Below, in pieces: positions 52,341 to 62,255 of a stretch of 64,000 nt of DNA. Position 1 is the stretch's first letter. Each line of letters starts with the position of its first letter. Origin of the DNA: Burkholderiaceae bacterium (lineage in GTDB: Bacteria; Pseudomonadota; Gammaproteobacteria; Burkholderiales; Burkholderiaceae_F); NCBI GenBank assembly GCA_019236735.1, contig JAFAIM010000012.1, forward strand, positions 1 to 64,000. The letters run 5' to 3'. The notes under the pieces are model-generated. The model worked only from the letters and a program-made list of their open reading frames with translations, was not told the origin of the DNA and searched no databases. A program made the translations under genes and the position numbers.

Positions 52341-53672
52341 ATGATGGATTCGCAGCATCGGCCGGGAGCGTTGCCGGTCGCCTCGGGCGCGCCAAAGCGC
52401 CGGCTCATATCGGTGCGCTGGGCAGTGCTCGCGGGCCTGTTCGGCTTCTCGTTCTTTGCCTACGTACAACGCACGAGCATCGGTGTCGCCGCTGATCGGA
52501 TGATGCCGGAGCTCGGATTGAGCCAGGTGCAGGTGGGCTGGCTGTTCACCGCGTTTCTGACGAGTTACGCGGTGTTCCAGGCTCCGGGCGGGTGGATCGG
52601 GCAGCGATTCGGAGCGCGGCCGACGCTGGTGGCGTGCAGCACGCTCGCGCTGGCCGCAACAGCGATCACCGCCGCTGCGCCGGCGCTGTTCGCGGGCACT
52701 GCCGCCTTCATCGTGCTGCTGCTGTCGCAACTGCTGCTCGGCACCGCGCAGGCACCGGTGTTCCCAGCAACCGCCGGGGCGACCGAATTGTGGTTTCCGC
52801 GCAGACAGTGGAGTTTCGCCCAAGGCCTGATGAGCAGCGGCTTGAATCTGGGAGCGGCGGCTACGCCGCCGGTGGTCGCGGTCCTGATGGTCGCGATGGG
52901 CTGGCAGGCCGCGCTGTCACTGACGAGTGCTCCCCTGGTCGCGTTGACCTTGTTCTGGTATCTGCGAGCGCGAGACCTTCCCGCGAGCGACCCGCGCGTG
53001 TCGCGCGAGGAGCTCGAAGAGCTGCAACCCCTGGAGACTGCGTCGAGAGCGTTTCCGAGCGCGCGTCGAGTGTTCGGACTGTTGTTCGACCGCAGTCTTG
53101 CGTGTCTGACCGCGTCCTACCTGGTGATGAACTACGTGTTCTATTTTCTGACGTTCTGGTGTTTTCTCTACTTCCGCCAGGAACGTCACTTTTCGACGAT
53201 CGACAGCGGGTGGCTGGCTGCGGCTCCGTTCATTGCAGCCGGTGCCGGCGCTGCGCTCGGCGGAGGCGTGTGCGATGCGCTGCGCAAGCGCCTTGGCGAG
53301 CGTTGGGGATTTCGCGCGGCGCCCTTGCTTGTGTTGCCGATCAGCGGACTGGCCCTTGTGGCCGCAGCGAGCGCCCCGAGCGTGATTGCCGCGGAGATCG
53401 CGCTGTGTGCCGCCTTCGCAGCGATCGAAATGACCGAGGGAATCTATTGGGCGGCGGCGATGCGAATCGCCAGCAGCGACAGCATGCTGGGGACCGGTAT
53501 CTTGAACACCGGCGGCAACGTCGGCGGCATTATCGGAACGCCGGTTGTTGCGATGTTGACCGCGCAGCACAGCTGGGACGCGGCGTTTTTGACCGGGGCC
53601 GGGTGCGCGGTCGTCGCAGCGCTGCTGTGGTTCGCCGTCGACCCCCTGTCGAAAGAGCGCTCTGAAAGCTGA
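52341..53672 (+). CDS. MFS carrier, anion:cation symporter (ACS) type
   Basis: A 443-residue twelve-helix carrier. The opening FGFSFFAYVQRTSIGVAADR followed by FTAFLTSYAVFQAPGGWIGQ is typical of the ACS branch (hexuronate, glucarate, tartrate, phthalate carriers). WFPRRQWSFAQGLMSSGLNL is its helix 4-5 motif. The C-terminal half ends in a short hydrophilic tail. It is 19 bases after the sulfotransferase and 3 bases ahead of rtcB, so co-transcription is likely; a sugar-acid or sulfated substrate would suit the neighbours, but this is inference. Confidence 0.85.
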   Translation: MMDSQHRPGALPVASGAPKRRLISVRWAVLAGLFGFSFFAYVQRTSIGVAADRMMPELGLSQVQVGWLFTAFLTSYAVFQAPGGWIGQRFGARPTLVACSTLALAATAITAAAPALFAGTAAFIVLLLSQLLLGTAQAPVFPATAGATELWFPRRQWSFAQGLMSSGLNLGAAATPPVVAVLMVAMGWQAALSLTSAPLVALTLFWYLRARDLPASDPRVSREELEELQPLETASRAFPSARRVFGLLFDRSLACLTASYLVMNYVFYFLTFWCFLYFRQERHFSTIDSGWLAAAPFIAAGAGAALGGGVCDALRKRLGERWGFRAAPLLVLPISGLALVAAASAPSVIAAEIALCAAFAAIEMTEGIYWAAAMRIASSDSMLGTGILNTGGNVGGIIGTPVVAMLTAQHSWDAAFLTGAGCAVVAALLWFAVDPLSKERSES

Positions 53673-53674
53673 TC

Positions 53675-54892
<1,218 letters not shown>

Positions 54893-54945
54893 TACGCGGA
54901 GGAGTGCGGTCGGTCAAGCTCGCTTCGTCCATATATTACATATAC

Positions 54946-54981
54946 TTGACCATTTCACATGAAATAGCTATATTTATGTTA
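54946..54981 (+). promoter_or_regulatory. Promoter and operator of hipBA, apparently leaderless
   Basis: TTGACC (54946-54951) and TATATT (54969-54974) are 17 bases apart. Inside the spacer is the palindrome ATTTCA-CA-TGAAAT (54952-54965), an ideal place for HipB repression. The start expected seven bases after the -10 box falls on the A of the hipB ATG at 54981, so the transcript would carry no leader. The block is strikingly AT-rich compared with its surroundings. Confidence 0.68.
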
Positions 54982-55346
54982 TGCCGAAATCGTCCATAGT
55001 TGCCACCACACTGCCTCCTGTCGCCGCGAGCGCCCTACGCCAGCTGGGCGAGAACCTCGCGATCGCCCGCGTGCGCCGCAGGCAGTCGCAGCGCGCGTGG
55101 GCACAGCGCATCGGCATTTCGGTTCCCACGCTGATCCGCCTCGAGAAGGGCGACCCGACGGTCAGCATGGGCACATATGCGAGCGCCCTGTGGCTCATGG
55201 GGCGCGTGCAGGAACTGGCCGATGCAGCCGCTCCGTCCGCCGATCTCGGCGCCCTCGAGCGCGATCTGCGCGAGGCGCGCCGCCGTCGTTCCGTGCGCAA
55301 GCCCGCATCGGTCGCTGCCAAGCTCGCTGCGCCGAAACGCGCATGA
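54981..55346 (+). CDS. hipB: HipB-type XRE antitoxin
   Basis: A 121-residue DNA-binding protein. The helix-turn-helix is in ENLAIARVRRRQSQRAWAQR followed by GISVPTLIRLEKGDPTVSM. A basic, alanine-rich tail of about 40 residues follows. Its stop overlaps the hipA start (ATGA). It should repress its own promoter through the palindrome in the spacer and bind HipA. Confidence 0.88.
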   Translation: MPKSSIVATTLPPVAASALRQLGENLAIARVRRRQSQRAWAQRIGISVPTLIRLEKGDPTVSMGTYASALWLMGRVQELADAAAPSADLGALERDLREARRRRSVRKPASVAAKLAAPKRA

Positions 55347-56620
55347 CGGACAGCTACCGCGTTACGGATGAGCTGTACCTGTGGTGGCTCGGCCGGCCGC
55401 AGAGCCCCGTGCCGATCGGCACGCTGCGCTTGCTGCGAGCGACTCGCGGCGTGTCGCTGCAGTATCGCGAAGAGTGGCTGCGCAACGGCTTCGCGCTCAG
55501 CGAAGATCTGCCGCTCACCGACATCGAGCATCGTCCCCTGGAACGGGACGCCGCAGCCGGCGCGGTGGACGACGCCCGGCCGGACCGCTGGGGCGAACGC
55601 GTGGTGCGATTCATCGACAAGCCGCCGCGGCTGTCGCTGCTCGAGTATCTGTACTTCGCCGGTGATGACCGGTTCGGGGCGCTCGGCGTGTCGTTGTCGG
55701 CCGAGACGTACGTTGCGCACCACACCGGGGCGCTGCCGCAGCTGCGCGATGTGGAGGAGATCCACGAGCTCGTACGCAAGGTGCTCGACAACGAACCCGT
55801 GCCGCAAACCAAGCGCCGGCTGATCGCGCCCGGCACCACCTTGGGCGGCGCTCGGCCCAAGGCGCTGATCGAGATCGACGGTGCGCAATGGGTCGTTAAG
55901 TTCGCCGAACCCGGCGAGCCGACCGATGCTCCACTGATCGAGCATGCCTGCATGACGTTGGCGGCCGAGGCCGGCATCCGGGTTGCGAGCACCCGGCCGG
56001 TACGGCTGGTCGACGGCCACGCGCTGGTCGTGCTGCGCTTCGACCGCGAGGGTGTTGGCGAAAGCGCCCAGCGCACTCACGCGCAGTCCGCCCTCGTTGC
56101 GTTGCGCGCGGAAGGCAGCCCCGTCGGGTATCCCGAGCTGGCGCAGTTGCTGCGCCGGCGCGCCCCGGTGCCGCTGGCGAAAGATCACATGCGGGAACTG
56201 TTCCGCCGGATGGTGTTCAACATCCTGGTCGACAACACCGACGACCATGAGAAGAACCACGTCCTGCTAATGGACGACGCACAACAGCTGCTGCTCGCAC
56301 CGGCCTTCGATGTGCTGCCCGCGGGGCAGGGGCTCGGCTATCAACAGATGCGCGTGGGCCAAAATGGGGCCGACTCGACCATCGAGAACGCCTGTTCGGA
56401 GGCTGCGCTGTTCGGATTGGCGCCCGATGAGGCGCGGAAGGAGGCGGCGCAGGTCGCGCAAGTCTGTAGCGGGTGGAAGGCGCACTTTGCCGAGGTGGGA
56501 GTGGGTCGAAGCGACATCGAATACCTGTCGCAGTTCATCGACCGGGACTTTCTCCGGGAGCAGCGCGAAGAATCGAATGCCGCGCCTGCCAAGCGCCCAC
56601 CTCGCGCTCGTCGAAGCTAG
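55343..56620 (+). CDS. hipA: HipA-type serine/threonine kinase toxin
   Basis: HipA phosphorylates a translation factor (glutamyl-tRNA synthetase in E. coli) and induces dormancy. The 425-residue protein has the N-terminal domain (SLQYREEWLRNGFALSEDLP), a P-loop-like TTLGGARPKALIEI, the catalytic loop MVFNILVDNTDDHEKNHVLL and the DFG-like LAPAFDVLP. All kinase residues appear present. The ATG at 55343 is chosen because it overlaps the hipB stop; the track ORF begins within hipB in another frame. Its TAG stop shares the CTAG palindrome with the stop of the convergent gene. Confidence 0.9.
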   Translation: MTDSYRVTDELYLWWLGRPQSPVPIGTLRLLRATRGVSLQYREEWLRNGFALSEDLPLTDIEHRPLERDAAAGAVDDARPDRWGERVVRFIDKPPRLSLLEYLYFAGDDRFGALGVSLSAETYVAHHTGALPQLRDVEEIHELVRKVLDNEPVPQTKRRLIAPGTTLGGARPKALIEIDGAQWVVKFAEPGEPTDAPLIEHACMTLAAEAGIRVASTRPVRLVDGHALVVLRFDREGVGESAQRTHAQSALVALRAEGSPVGYPELAQLLRRRAPVPLAKDHMRELFRRMVFNILVDNTDDHEKNHVLLMDDAQQLLLAPAFDVLPAGQGLGYQQMRVGQNGADSTIENACSEAALFGLAPDEARKEAAQVAQVCSGWKAHFAEVGVGRSDIEYLSQFIDRDFLREQREESNAAPAKRPPRARRS

Positions 56621-57282
56621 AAGGCCCAACGCAGGCCGAACACAATCGAATGGCTGTCGTAGTCGGTGTGGTAAAAAAACCCGCCCATGTCCTGGAACAG
56701 CGGGCGCGTCGTCGCAAGATAGCGGTACTCGATCGTGGCGCTCATCCGGCGCGAAATCACCGGAAACTCCATCCCGCCGATCACTTGGTACGCGAACGCG
56801 TGGCTGGAGGCGTCGGACAAGCGACCCCCATCTAGGCGGATGTCCTGCGTGAACTGGGCTCGTCCGAGACCTACACCGATGTATGGGATGAATCCGGTGA
56901 GCGAAAAGACCGGAAAATCGTAGTAGCCGTTCACCATGTAGGTGGTCGACGTCACCGTTCCGTCCGCGTCGACCCCGGGGTCGATGTCGAAAACGTCATT
57001 TTCCCGGTGCGAAATTTCGACCTCGAGGCGCAAATAGCGCCGCAGTCGAAACCCGAGCGCGCCGGAGGCGGCCCAACCAGCGTCGTACTCGATTCTGTAG
57101 TTCGCAATGGCGCCGCTGTAATCGAGATGCGAATCCTCGAGGCCGACGACGCCGACGCCGAGCGCGCCATAGAAGCCGCCGAACAGCGGAGCGTCCTGCG
57201 CTCGGCAAGGCACAGCTGCAGACAGCAGGGCGACCACCACTGACGCGGCGAGCCCGCCTCGACGTAAGAATCGAAGCTGCAT
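56617..57282 (-). CDS. Outer-membrane beta-barrel protein (OmpW/OprF-barrel-like)
   Basis: A 221-residue exported protein. The signal peptide ends near CRAQDA (residue 29). The rest alternates aromatic and glycine residues in eight short amphipathic strands (LFGGFYGALGVGVVG; TGFIPYIGVGLGRAQF; MSATIEYRYLATTRP) and ends SIVFGLRWAF, the C-terminal aromatic of outer-membrane barrels. Small eight-strand barrels of this type act as porins or as adhesion proteins; the role here is open. ATG 57282 is used; a GTG two codons earlier sits closer to GGAGGG. Confidence 0.83.
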   Translation of the reverse strand: MQLRFLRRGGLAASVVVALLSAAVPCRAQDAPLFGGFYGALGVGVVGLEDSHLDYSGAIANYRIEYDAGWAASGALGFRLRRYLRLEVEISHRENDVFDIDPGVDADGTVTSTTYMVNGYYDFPVFSLTGFIPYIGVGLGRAQFTQDIRLDGGRLSDASSHAFAYQVIGGMEFPVISRRMSATIEYRYLATTRPLFQDMGGFFYHTDYDSHSIVFGLRWAF

Positions 57283-57403
57283 TTGCACGGCGCCCTCCTC
57301 GGAACCTTCGACCTCTTCAGGCGCGCTTTTGACGCTACTCGCGTTTCGTAAAGGGCGTTTTACATTTGCCCCTGCACTGCCGAGGAGAACGGATGTGGCG
57401 CGT

Positions 57404-57637
57404 CTACCGGTTCGGCGCCCCTGTCATCAGCATCCACCGAGGCGTCGAATCGTCGTCCATGTAGAAGCGCCAATCAGCCAGTCGAGGATCAGACGCGTTC
57501 ATCGGGCCGACATTGAGGCTGTTGCCATACAACCTCCCATCGGTGCCGGCGTAGTGAGTTTGAAAGTCACCGGTCGAAGCGCAAGCGCAAAGCGACATCG
57601 GCACGGCCAGCAAAACGGCATTTCTCAGCATCGTCAT
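57404..57637 (-). CDS. Small lipoprotein of unknown function
   Basis: A 77-residue protein from the ATG at 57637, preceded by GGGGGCGAGAG; the track start at 57760 is too early. The lipobox LCAC (C19) follows a short signal peptide. The mature part of about 58 residues contains YAGTDGRLYGNSLNVGPMNA and ends RWMLMTGAPNR. I do not recognise a family. Codon use and ribosome site make it likely real. Confidence 0.6.
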   Translation of the reverse strand: MTMLRNAVLLAVPMSLCACASTGDFQTHYAGTDGRLYGNSLNVGPMNASDPRLADWRFYMDDDSTPRWMLMTGAPNR

Positions 57638-57919
57638 CTCTCGCCCCCGCGCAACCCAAGCGCACAAGGAGCAGGATAGCGCAGAAATTCGCGGCGTTGC
57701 CTGACGCAATTTTGAGGATGTCAGTCCTTCCGCGCGGAATTCAAATGTAACGCACCGCACAGGCTAACTCGGGATTGGCTCTCGCCAAGTACCCTGATCA
57801 CCACCCCGGGCAACGGTCACCGGTTACAACCGAGGACTGGACCCGGACGAGGTGATCGGGCGGGGCAAGGCCGTCACGCGGACCCGCGCCTGACGCTGCG
57901 CTGCTTCTTGCGAAACAGC

Positions 57920-59683
57920 TCAGATGTCGATCACCACGTCGCCCTGCGGCCGCGAGCAGCAGATCAGGACATTTCCGTCTGCCGGCGGATCGAGCGGATC
58001 CGGCATGTATGCAACAGCGCCGGAGATCAATCCGCTTTCGCAGTTGTGACAGACGCCGCTGCGGCATGCCCACCGGACCGGCACGTCGCAGGCTTCGGCA
58101 AGTTCGAGAAGGCTCTGGTCGTCCGCGCGCCAGCGAGTCGTAATGCCGCTGCGCGAGAATGACACCATCGGCCCAGTGCCGGGGGCACCCGCGGGCTGAT
58201 GCGGCGCGGGCGCCGGAGTGCCGGCAATGCCGGGCGTCATCGAAGGGCCACCGGAAAAAATCTCGGCGTGGATGCGGTCCCGCGGCACGCCCCACGCAGT
58301 CAGGCCTATTTTCAGGTCATTCAGGAAACTGACCGGCCCACAAATGTAGAAGTCGCCGTCTCTCGGCACGCCCAGCTGGTCGAGAGCTTTCGTCCCGATG
58401 CGGCCGATCGCATCGTAGTTCCGACCTTCCTTATCGTCCGCAGCCGGCCGGCTGTACCAAATTCGACTTCGGCCGCGAGCAAGCACTCCGAGAAGCTCGC
58501 GCACCTCCGTCGCGAACGGATGCGAGTTTTTATCGCGCGCACCGTACAGCCACCAGACCTCACGCGACGCAGCAGCCGAACCCAGGGCGTGCAACATTGC
58601 GAGCACCGGTGTCGCCCCGATTCCTGCACTCAACAGCACCACCGGTCCATCGCCTGACTCCAACGTGAATGCGCCTCTGGGCTCGCTGACATCGAGGACG
58701 TCGCCGCCTCGAACGCTGTTGCTCAGATAGGTGCCGGCAGCACCGTCCGGTTCGACCTTGACGCTGACGCGATATTGCTGGTCGGATTGAGGCCCCGAGA
58801 GCGAATAGCTCCGGAAGACGACAGGCTGATCCGGCACAAGGCGCAAACGCAGCACGACGAATTGGCCGGGAAGTGGAGTCGTGAGCGGCTTGCCATCGAT
58901 CGGTTGCAGCGAAAACGAAATGACATCGACGCATTCACGATCGATGCGCGAAACTCGCAAGGGACGAAACCCGGGTGCCGCCGTCTGTGCAGCAGCCGCC
59001 GGCGCCAGGCCCGCGTTGCCTTTCGCGCCCGGGTGAGCATCCTGACTTCGTATCAGCTCCTCGAAGGACTTCCTCCACCCCGAGGACAGCGCCGGGATTC
59101 GCAGGGCGCGCTCGAGCTCATCGCGAGGGTGTGGGGAGGTGTACAGGAGCGAATTGATCTGGGCGACGGTCATTCGCTCCGGCCCTCGAGCAATCGCGAC
59201 AATCGAGTCGCCGGCGCCAACCTCGCCTTCTTCGATAACGCGCAAATAAAAGCCCGGCCGGCCGCTGGAGGTCAGCAGGCCGGCCATTTGCGGCTCGTCC
59301 ATCCGAATCCCGACGCGGAAGCACGTGACGCGGGGTTGGGTAACCTCGAACAGTGCAGTGCCGATCCGGTAACGATCGCCGATACAGACCTCGTCGTCCG
59401 GCAATCCCTCCACGGTGAAATTCTCACCGAATTGGCCGTGGATCAGACCATCGCGACCCAACCGCTCCTCCCAGTAGCGATACGATTCAATCTGATAGAC
59501 GAAGACCGCTCGCCGTTCTCCTCCGTGGCCGAGAAGGTCGGCCTGCTGGTCGCCCTCGACGTTGAGTCGATTGACGCGGCGACGACCCTGTACCGCCTCC
59601 TTCCAGATAGCTGTGCGCACGGTTCTTCCGCGCCACTGGACGTCGCGCGGCAACCCGACGTTGACCGAGAGTAAGCGGGCCAT
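57920..59683 (-). CDS. MOSC domain fused to a ferredoxin-type oxidoreductase
   Basis: A 587-residue fusion. Residues 1-165 are a YiiM-like MOSC domain (DLLGHGGERRAVFVYQIESY; GQFGENFTVEGLPDDEVCIG; TCFRVGIRM). A short 3-alpha linker follows, then a FAD/NAD reductase (FRSYSLSGPQ for FAD; VLLSAGIGATPVLAMLHAL for NAD). At the C-terminus is a plant-type 2Fe-2S domain with ACRSGVCHNC and the fourth cysteine in LICCSRP. MOSC domains handle molybdenum cofactor sulfur or N-hydroxylated substrates such as 6-hydroxylaminopurine. The fusion probably passes electrons from NAD(P)H to the MOSC site. No ribosome site is seen before ATG 59683. Confidence 0.88.
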   Translation of the reverse strand: MARLLSVNVGLPRDVQWRGRTVRTAIWKEAVQGRRRVNRLNVEGDQQADLLGHGGERRAVFVYQIESYRYWEERLGRDGLIHGQFGENFTVEGLPDDEVCIGDRYRIGTALFEVTQPRVTCFRVGIRMDEPQMAGLLTSSGRPGFYLRVIEEGEVGAGDSIVAIARGPERMTVAQINSLLYTSPHPRDELERALRIPALSSGWRKSFEELIRSQDAHPGAKGNAGLAPAAAAQTAAPGFRPLRVSRIDRECVDVISFSLQPIDGKPLTTPLPGQFVVLRLRLVPDQPVVFRSYSLSGPQSDQQYRVSVKVEPDGAAGTYLSNSVRGGDVLDVSEPRGAFTLESGDGPVVLLSAGIGATPVLAMLHALGSAAASREVWWLYGARDKNSHPFATEVRELLGVLARGRSRIWYSRPAADDKEGRNYDAIGRIGTKALDQLGVPRDGDFYICGPVSFLNDLKIGLTAWGVPRDRIHAEIFSGGPSMTPGIAGTPAPAPHQPAGAPGTGPMVSFSRSGITTRWRADDQSLLELAEACDVPVRWACRSGVCHNCESGLISGAVAYMPDPLDPPADGNVLICCSRPQGDVVIDI

Positions 59684-59764
59684 TGATGCAAACAATTATC
59701 CAGTATCGAGTACAACGAAACCCAGTGCCGGGTCTGAAAAGCTCGACTTCTCGGTTGTCAGAAT

Positions 59765-60598
59765 TCAGGAGTTTCCGGTCGCTGTCGCTGCCGAGATCAA
59801 TTTTTTCACTTCGGAAAAGGACATCGACACAGATGCCTTTGCGAGATCGCCGGCGGCGAGCTGGTCGGCCGCTAGCTTCAGATCGGTCATCACCCGAAGG
59901 TACAACGTCGAACCCATGCTCAGTCGCTTCACACCAGCCTTTTTGACGTCGTCCCAGGGGAGGGTTTCGTTCCAGGTCCCGACGACAAGGTTGACCGGCT
60001 TGGGCGCGACGGCTTTTACGATTGCGCGAACCGCATTCATATCCGGGGGGTAGGGAGCGTATAGGACATCGGCACCGACCTCGGCGAAAGCCGCCAAGCG
60101 TTTGATCGTGTCATCCAGATCGGGGCGGCCTTGAATGAAGTTATCGGTGCGGCCGGTCAGTACGATCCGACCCTTGGCGGCCTTGGCAGCAGCACGCACC
60201 CGTTCGACCGCCTCGTCGAACGGGCGAATCGGGCTCGCCGGGTCACCCGAGGTGTCCTCGATGCCGATTCCCGCAAGCCCGGCCTTGATCGCCGCGTTGA
60301 CTGTGGCGGCAACGTCGGCCGGCGTTGCACCGTAGCCGTCCTCGAAGTCCCCGTTGATCGGTAGATCGGTCAGCTTGCCCATCAGGGCAGCGTGATCCAG
60401 GTGCTCCTGCAGCGATACGGCGTGGCGGCCGTCGAGCCGGCCGAGAGATGAGGCGAGCGCTGCAGAGGAGGTTCCGAGCGCTTTGAAACCGGCTTTCTTC
60501 AACAGCAGGGCCGAGAGGCCGTCCCAGCTGTTGGGCATGATGAATCCCTCCTTGTGCAGGCCGAGAAATCGTTCGTAGAGCTGCGGCTGAGTCGACAA
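59765..60598 (-). CDS. Isocitrate lyase/PEP mutase family protein
   Basis: A 277-residue TIM barrel of the PEP mutase superfamily. I start at TTG 60598, behind GGGAGAG, because the family begins with the L-x-x-LH-KEGFIMPNSWDG segment and the track's longer start adds 62 residues without similarity. The loop NGDFEDGYGATPADVAATV is the metal-binding D-x-D/E-x-GYG motif, and EDTSGDP and GRTDNFIQGRPDL follow. The catalytic KKCGH of true lyases is not visible, so oxaloacetate decarboxylase or another carbon-carbon lyase is as likely. It is downstream of an XRE regulator in the same direction. Confidence 0.85.
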   Translation of the reverse strand: MSTQPQLYERFLGLHKEGFIMPNSWDGLSALLLKKAGFKALGTSSAALASSLGRLDGRHAVSLQEHLDHAALMGKLTDLPINGDFEDGYGATPADVAATVNAAIKAGLAGIGIEDTSGDPASPIRPFDEAVERVRAAAKAAKGRIVLTGRTDNFIQGRPDLDDTIKRLAAFAEVGADVLYAPYPPDMNAVRAIVKAVAPKPVNLVVGTWNETLPWDDVKKAGVKRLSMGSTLYLRVMTDLKLAADQLAAGDLAKASVSMSFSEVKKLISAATATGNS

Positions 60599-60683
60599 TG
60601 GTGCTCTCCCGTTGTGTGGTCGCGGTGGCGCTAATGAAGGCGGCAGAATAGGCTCATCTGGTGTTCCCGCACGCTTCAGTGCA

Positions 60684-61520
60684 CTAGTGTCTCGCCGAGG
60701 ATGCGGCCAAAAGCCTTGCGTGAAGGACCTCCGTTTCGTCGTCGACCGGATATATGCATTCGATCCGAATTTCCTGCGCGGCAATGATCTGGGGAGTTCC
60801 GACCGTTGTGATCAGCGAAAAATAATTCATCACCGCGCCGTCCTTGACGAAGCTCATCGGTATCATCGGCAGGTCGCGGGGCGTCTGTGAACCTCTCCAG
60901 TCCGACGGAACGTCCGGATAGGCGAGCAGGTCCGCCACCAAGTCCTTGGTCCTCTGATCGGCGACGTGACCTACCGCTTCCCGGTGGACGCGCTGGATCA
61001 AGCTGTTCGCCAGTGCTTCCCAGTTGGCGATGAACGGCCGCATTCCTTTCGGATCGAACATCAGATGAAGGATGTTGCGGGGGGAAGGCCTCGCGGACAT
61101 ATCGATGAAGCAGTTGAAGAAGCGCGCAGACGCGTTGTTCGTCAACAGGACGTTCCAATAGCGGTCCATCACGATCGCCGGATAGGGCTCGTGCTGGGCG
61201 AGCATCCTTTCCAGCGCGCGAGCGATGCTTTTCATCTCGCCCGAGTTCCACGCCGCCTCCGAATAGTGTGGCGCATATCCGGCGGCCAACAGCAGAAGGT
61301 TGCGCTCGCGCAGGGGAATTTCCAGCGCCTGGGCGATTCCCATCAGCGTCGAACGGCCGGGGACACTACGGCCGCTCTCGATGAAGCTGATCTGTCTCTG
61401 CGAAATCCCTGTGTCGAGCGAAATGTCCAGCTGGCTGCGGCCTCGAACCCCGCGCCATTGCTTGAGCAGGCCGCCCAGCTCGGTCTGTTGCTTATCCATG
61501 GAGATTCTCGATTGGCCCAT
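60684..61520 (-). CDS. XRE-family regulator with MmyB-like ligand domain
   Basis: A 278-residue regulator. The helix-turn-helix at residues 15-65 (RGRSQLDISLDTGISQRQIS; FIESGRSVPG) is XRE type. From residue 105 is the MmyB-like domain: PYPAIVMDRYWNVLLTNNAS, then MRPFIANWEALANSLIQRVH and SFVKDGAVMNYFSLITTVG. Structures of this domain bind small fatty-acid-like ligands. It lies between the carboxymuconolactone decarboxylase and PEP mutase genes on the same strand and probably controls them. The start at 61520 or at ATG 61499 cannot be decided. Confidence 0.88.
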   Translation of the reverse strand: MGQSRISMDKQQTELGGLLKQWRGVRGRSQLDISLDTGISQRQISFIESGRSVPGRSTLMGIAQALEIPLRERNLLLLAAGYAPHYSEAAWNSGEMKSIARALERMLAQHEPYPAIVMDRYWNVLLTNNASARFFNCFIDMSARPSPRNILHLMFDPKGMRPFIANWEALANSLIQRVHREAVGHVADQRTKDLVADLLAYPDVPSDWRGSQTPRDLPMIPMSFVKDGAVMNYFSLITTVGTPQIIAAQEIRIECIYPVDDETEVLHARLLAASSARH

Positions 61521-61573
61521 CGGCGTCCAAGAGCCTCCTGCGGTAAGCCGGAGGCCCTTGGATCACAGGCTGC

Positions 61574-62125
61574 TTATGTGGCGCTCCAGGTGTGCTCACG
61601 GAAGGCGGCTTCCAGGGGCGGCTGTGTGACGCTGCCCGTGTAGTTGGTGATGGTAGATGCCGCGACTACGGCGATCACCTCCAGCAAACGGGCCTTGTCG
61701 AAGCCGGCCTCCAGGAACCGGGACTTGTCCTGCTCGTCAAGCCGGCCGCGCTTCTCGATCAGGGTCCGCGCCAGTGTAGAAAGTGCCGCGTGCTTTGGAT
61801 CTTTTGGATTGCGGCGCTCACGGATCGCTTTGACATCCGCGGGATCCACGCCTGCCTTCAGTGCCAGGAAGCTGTGGAAAGCCACCGCCCAGGTGCTGGT
61901 GTTGGTCACCGCATTGGTGAGCAGCAGGACCTGGATCTGGTCTTCGGAAAAGCTGCCTCCGTGGACCTTCTGGAACAGCCCCACCAAGCTGCCGATGAGG
62001 ACCGGGGACGTGGACATGGTGCCGGCGATGTTCGGGATCATGCCAAAGGCGCCTTGCAGCGCCTCCAGCGACGGCTTGGAACCTTCGGGCGCGGTTTGGA
62101 TCGTGTGTACCGGAAACGTGGGCAT
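61574..62125 (-). CDS. Carboxymuconolactone decarboxylase family protein without cysteines
   Basis: A 183-residue AhpD-like helical protein from the ATG at 62125 behind GCGAGG. The helices PEGSKPSLEALQGAFGMIPN and PVLIGSLVGLFQKVHGGSFS are typical. The motif N-x-x-x-C-x-Y-C-x-x-A-H is replaced by TNTSTWAVAFHSFLALKAG; the histidine stays, but no cysteine remains anywhere in the protein. It therefore cannot work as an AhpD-type thiol peroxidase. It might keep the lactone-decarboxylase reaction or another function. It is upstream of the MmyB-type regulator. Confidence 0.82.
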   Translation of the reverse strand: MPTFPVHTIQTAPEGSKPSLEALQGAFGMIPNIAGTMSTSPVLIGSLVGLFQKVHGGSFSEDQIQVLLLTNAVTNTSTWAVAFHSFLALKAGVDPADVKAIRERRNPKDPKHAALSTLARTLIEKRGRLDEQDKSRFLEAGFDKARLLEVIAVVAASTITNYTGSVTQPPLEAAFREHTWSAT

Positions 62126-62255
62126 TTTCGACCTCGCAGTAGTGGAAGTGGTTTGCGCTGGGCTGCAGGTGCAACCCCGCTGCGCGATCGAAATAATATG
62201 GATTGCCTGCGGGCCGGCAATTACATGCGATGTAATGGAGCGAAGGTCGTTAGAT

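Noticed and set aside
54974-56260. 428-residue minus-strand ORF
   Set aside because: Antisense to hipBA, whose motifs, overlap and promoter are clear.
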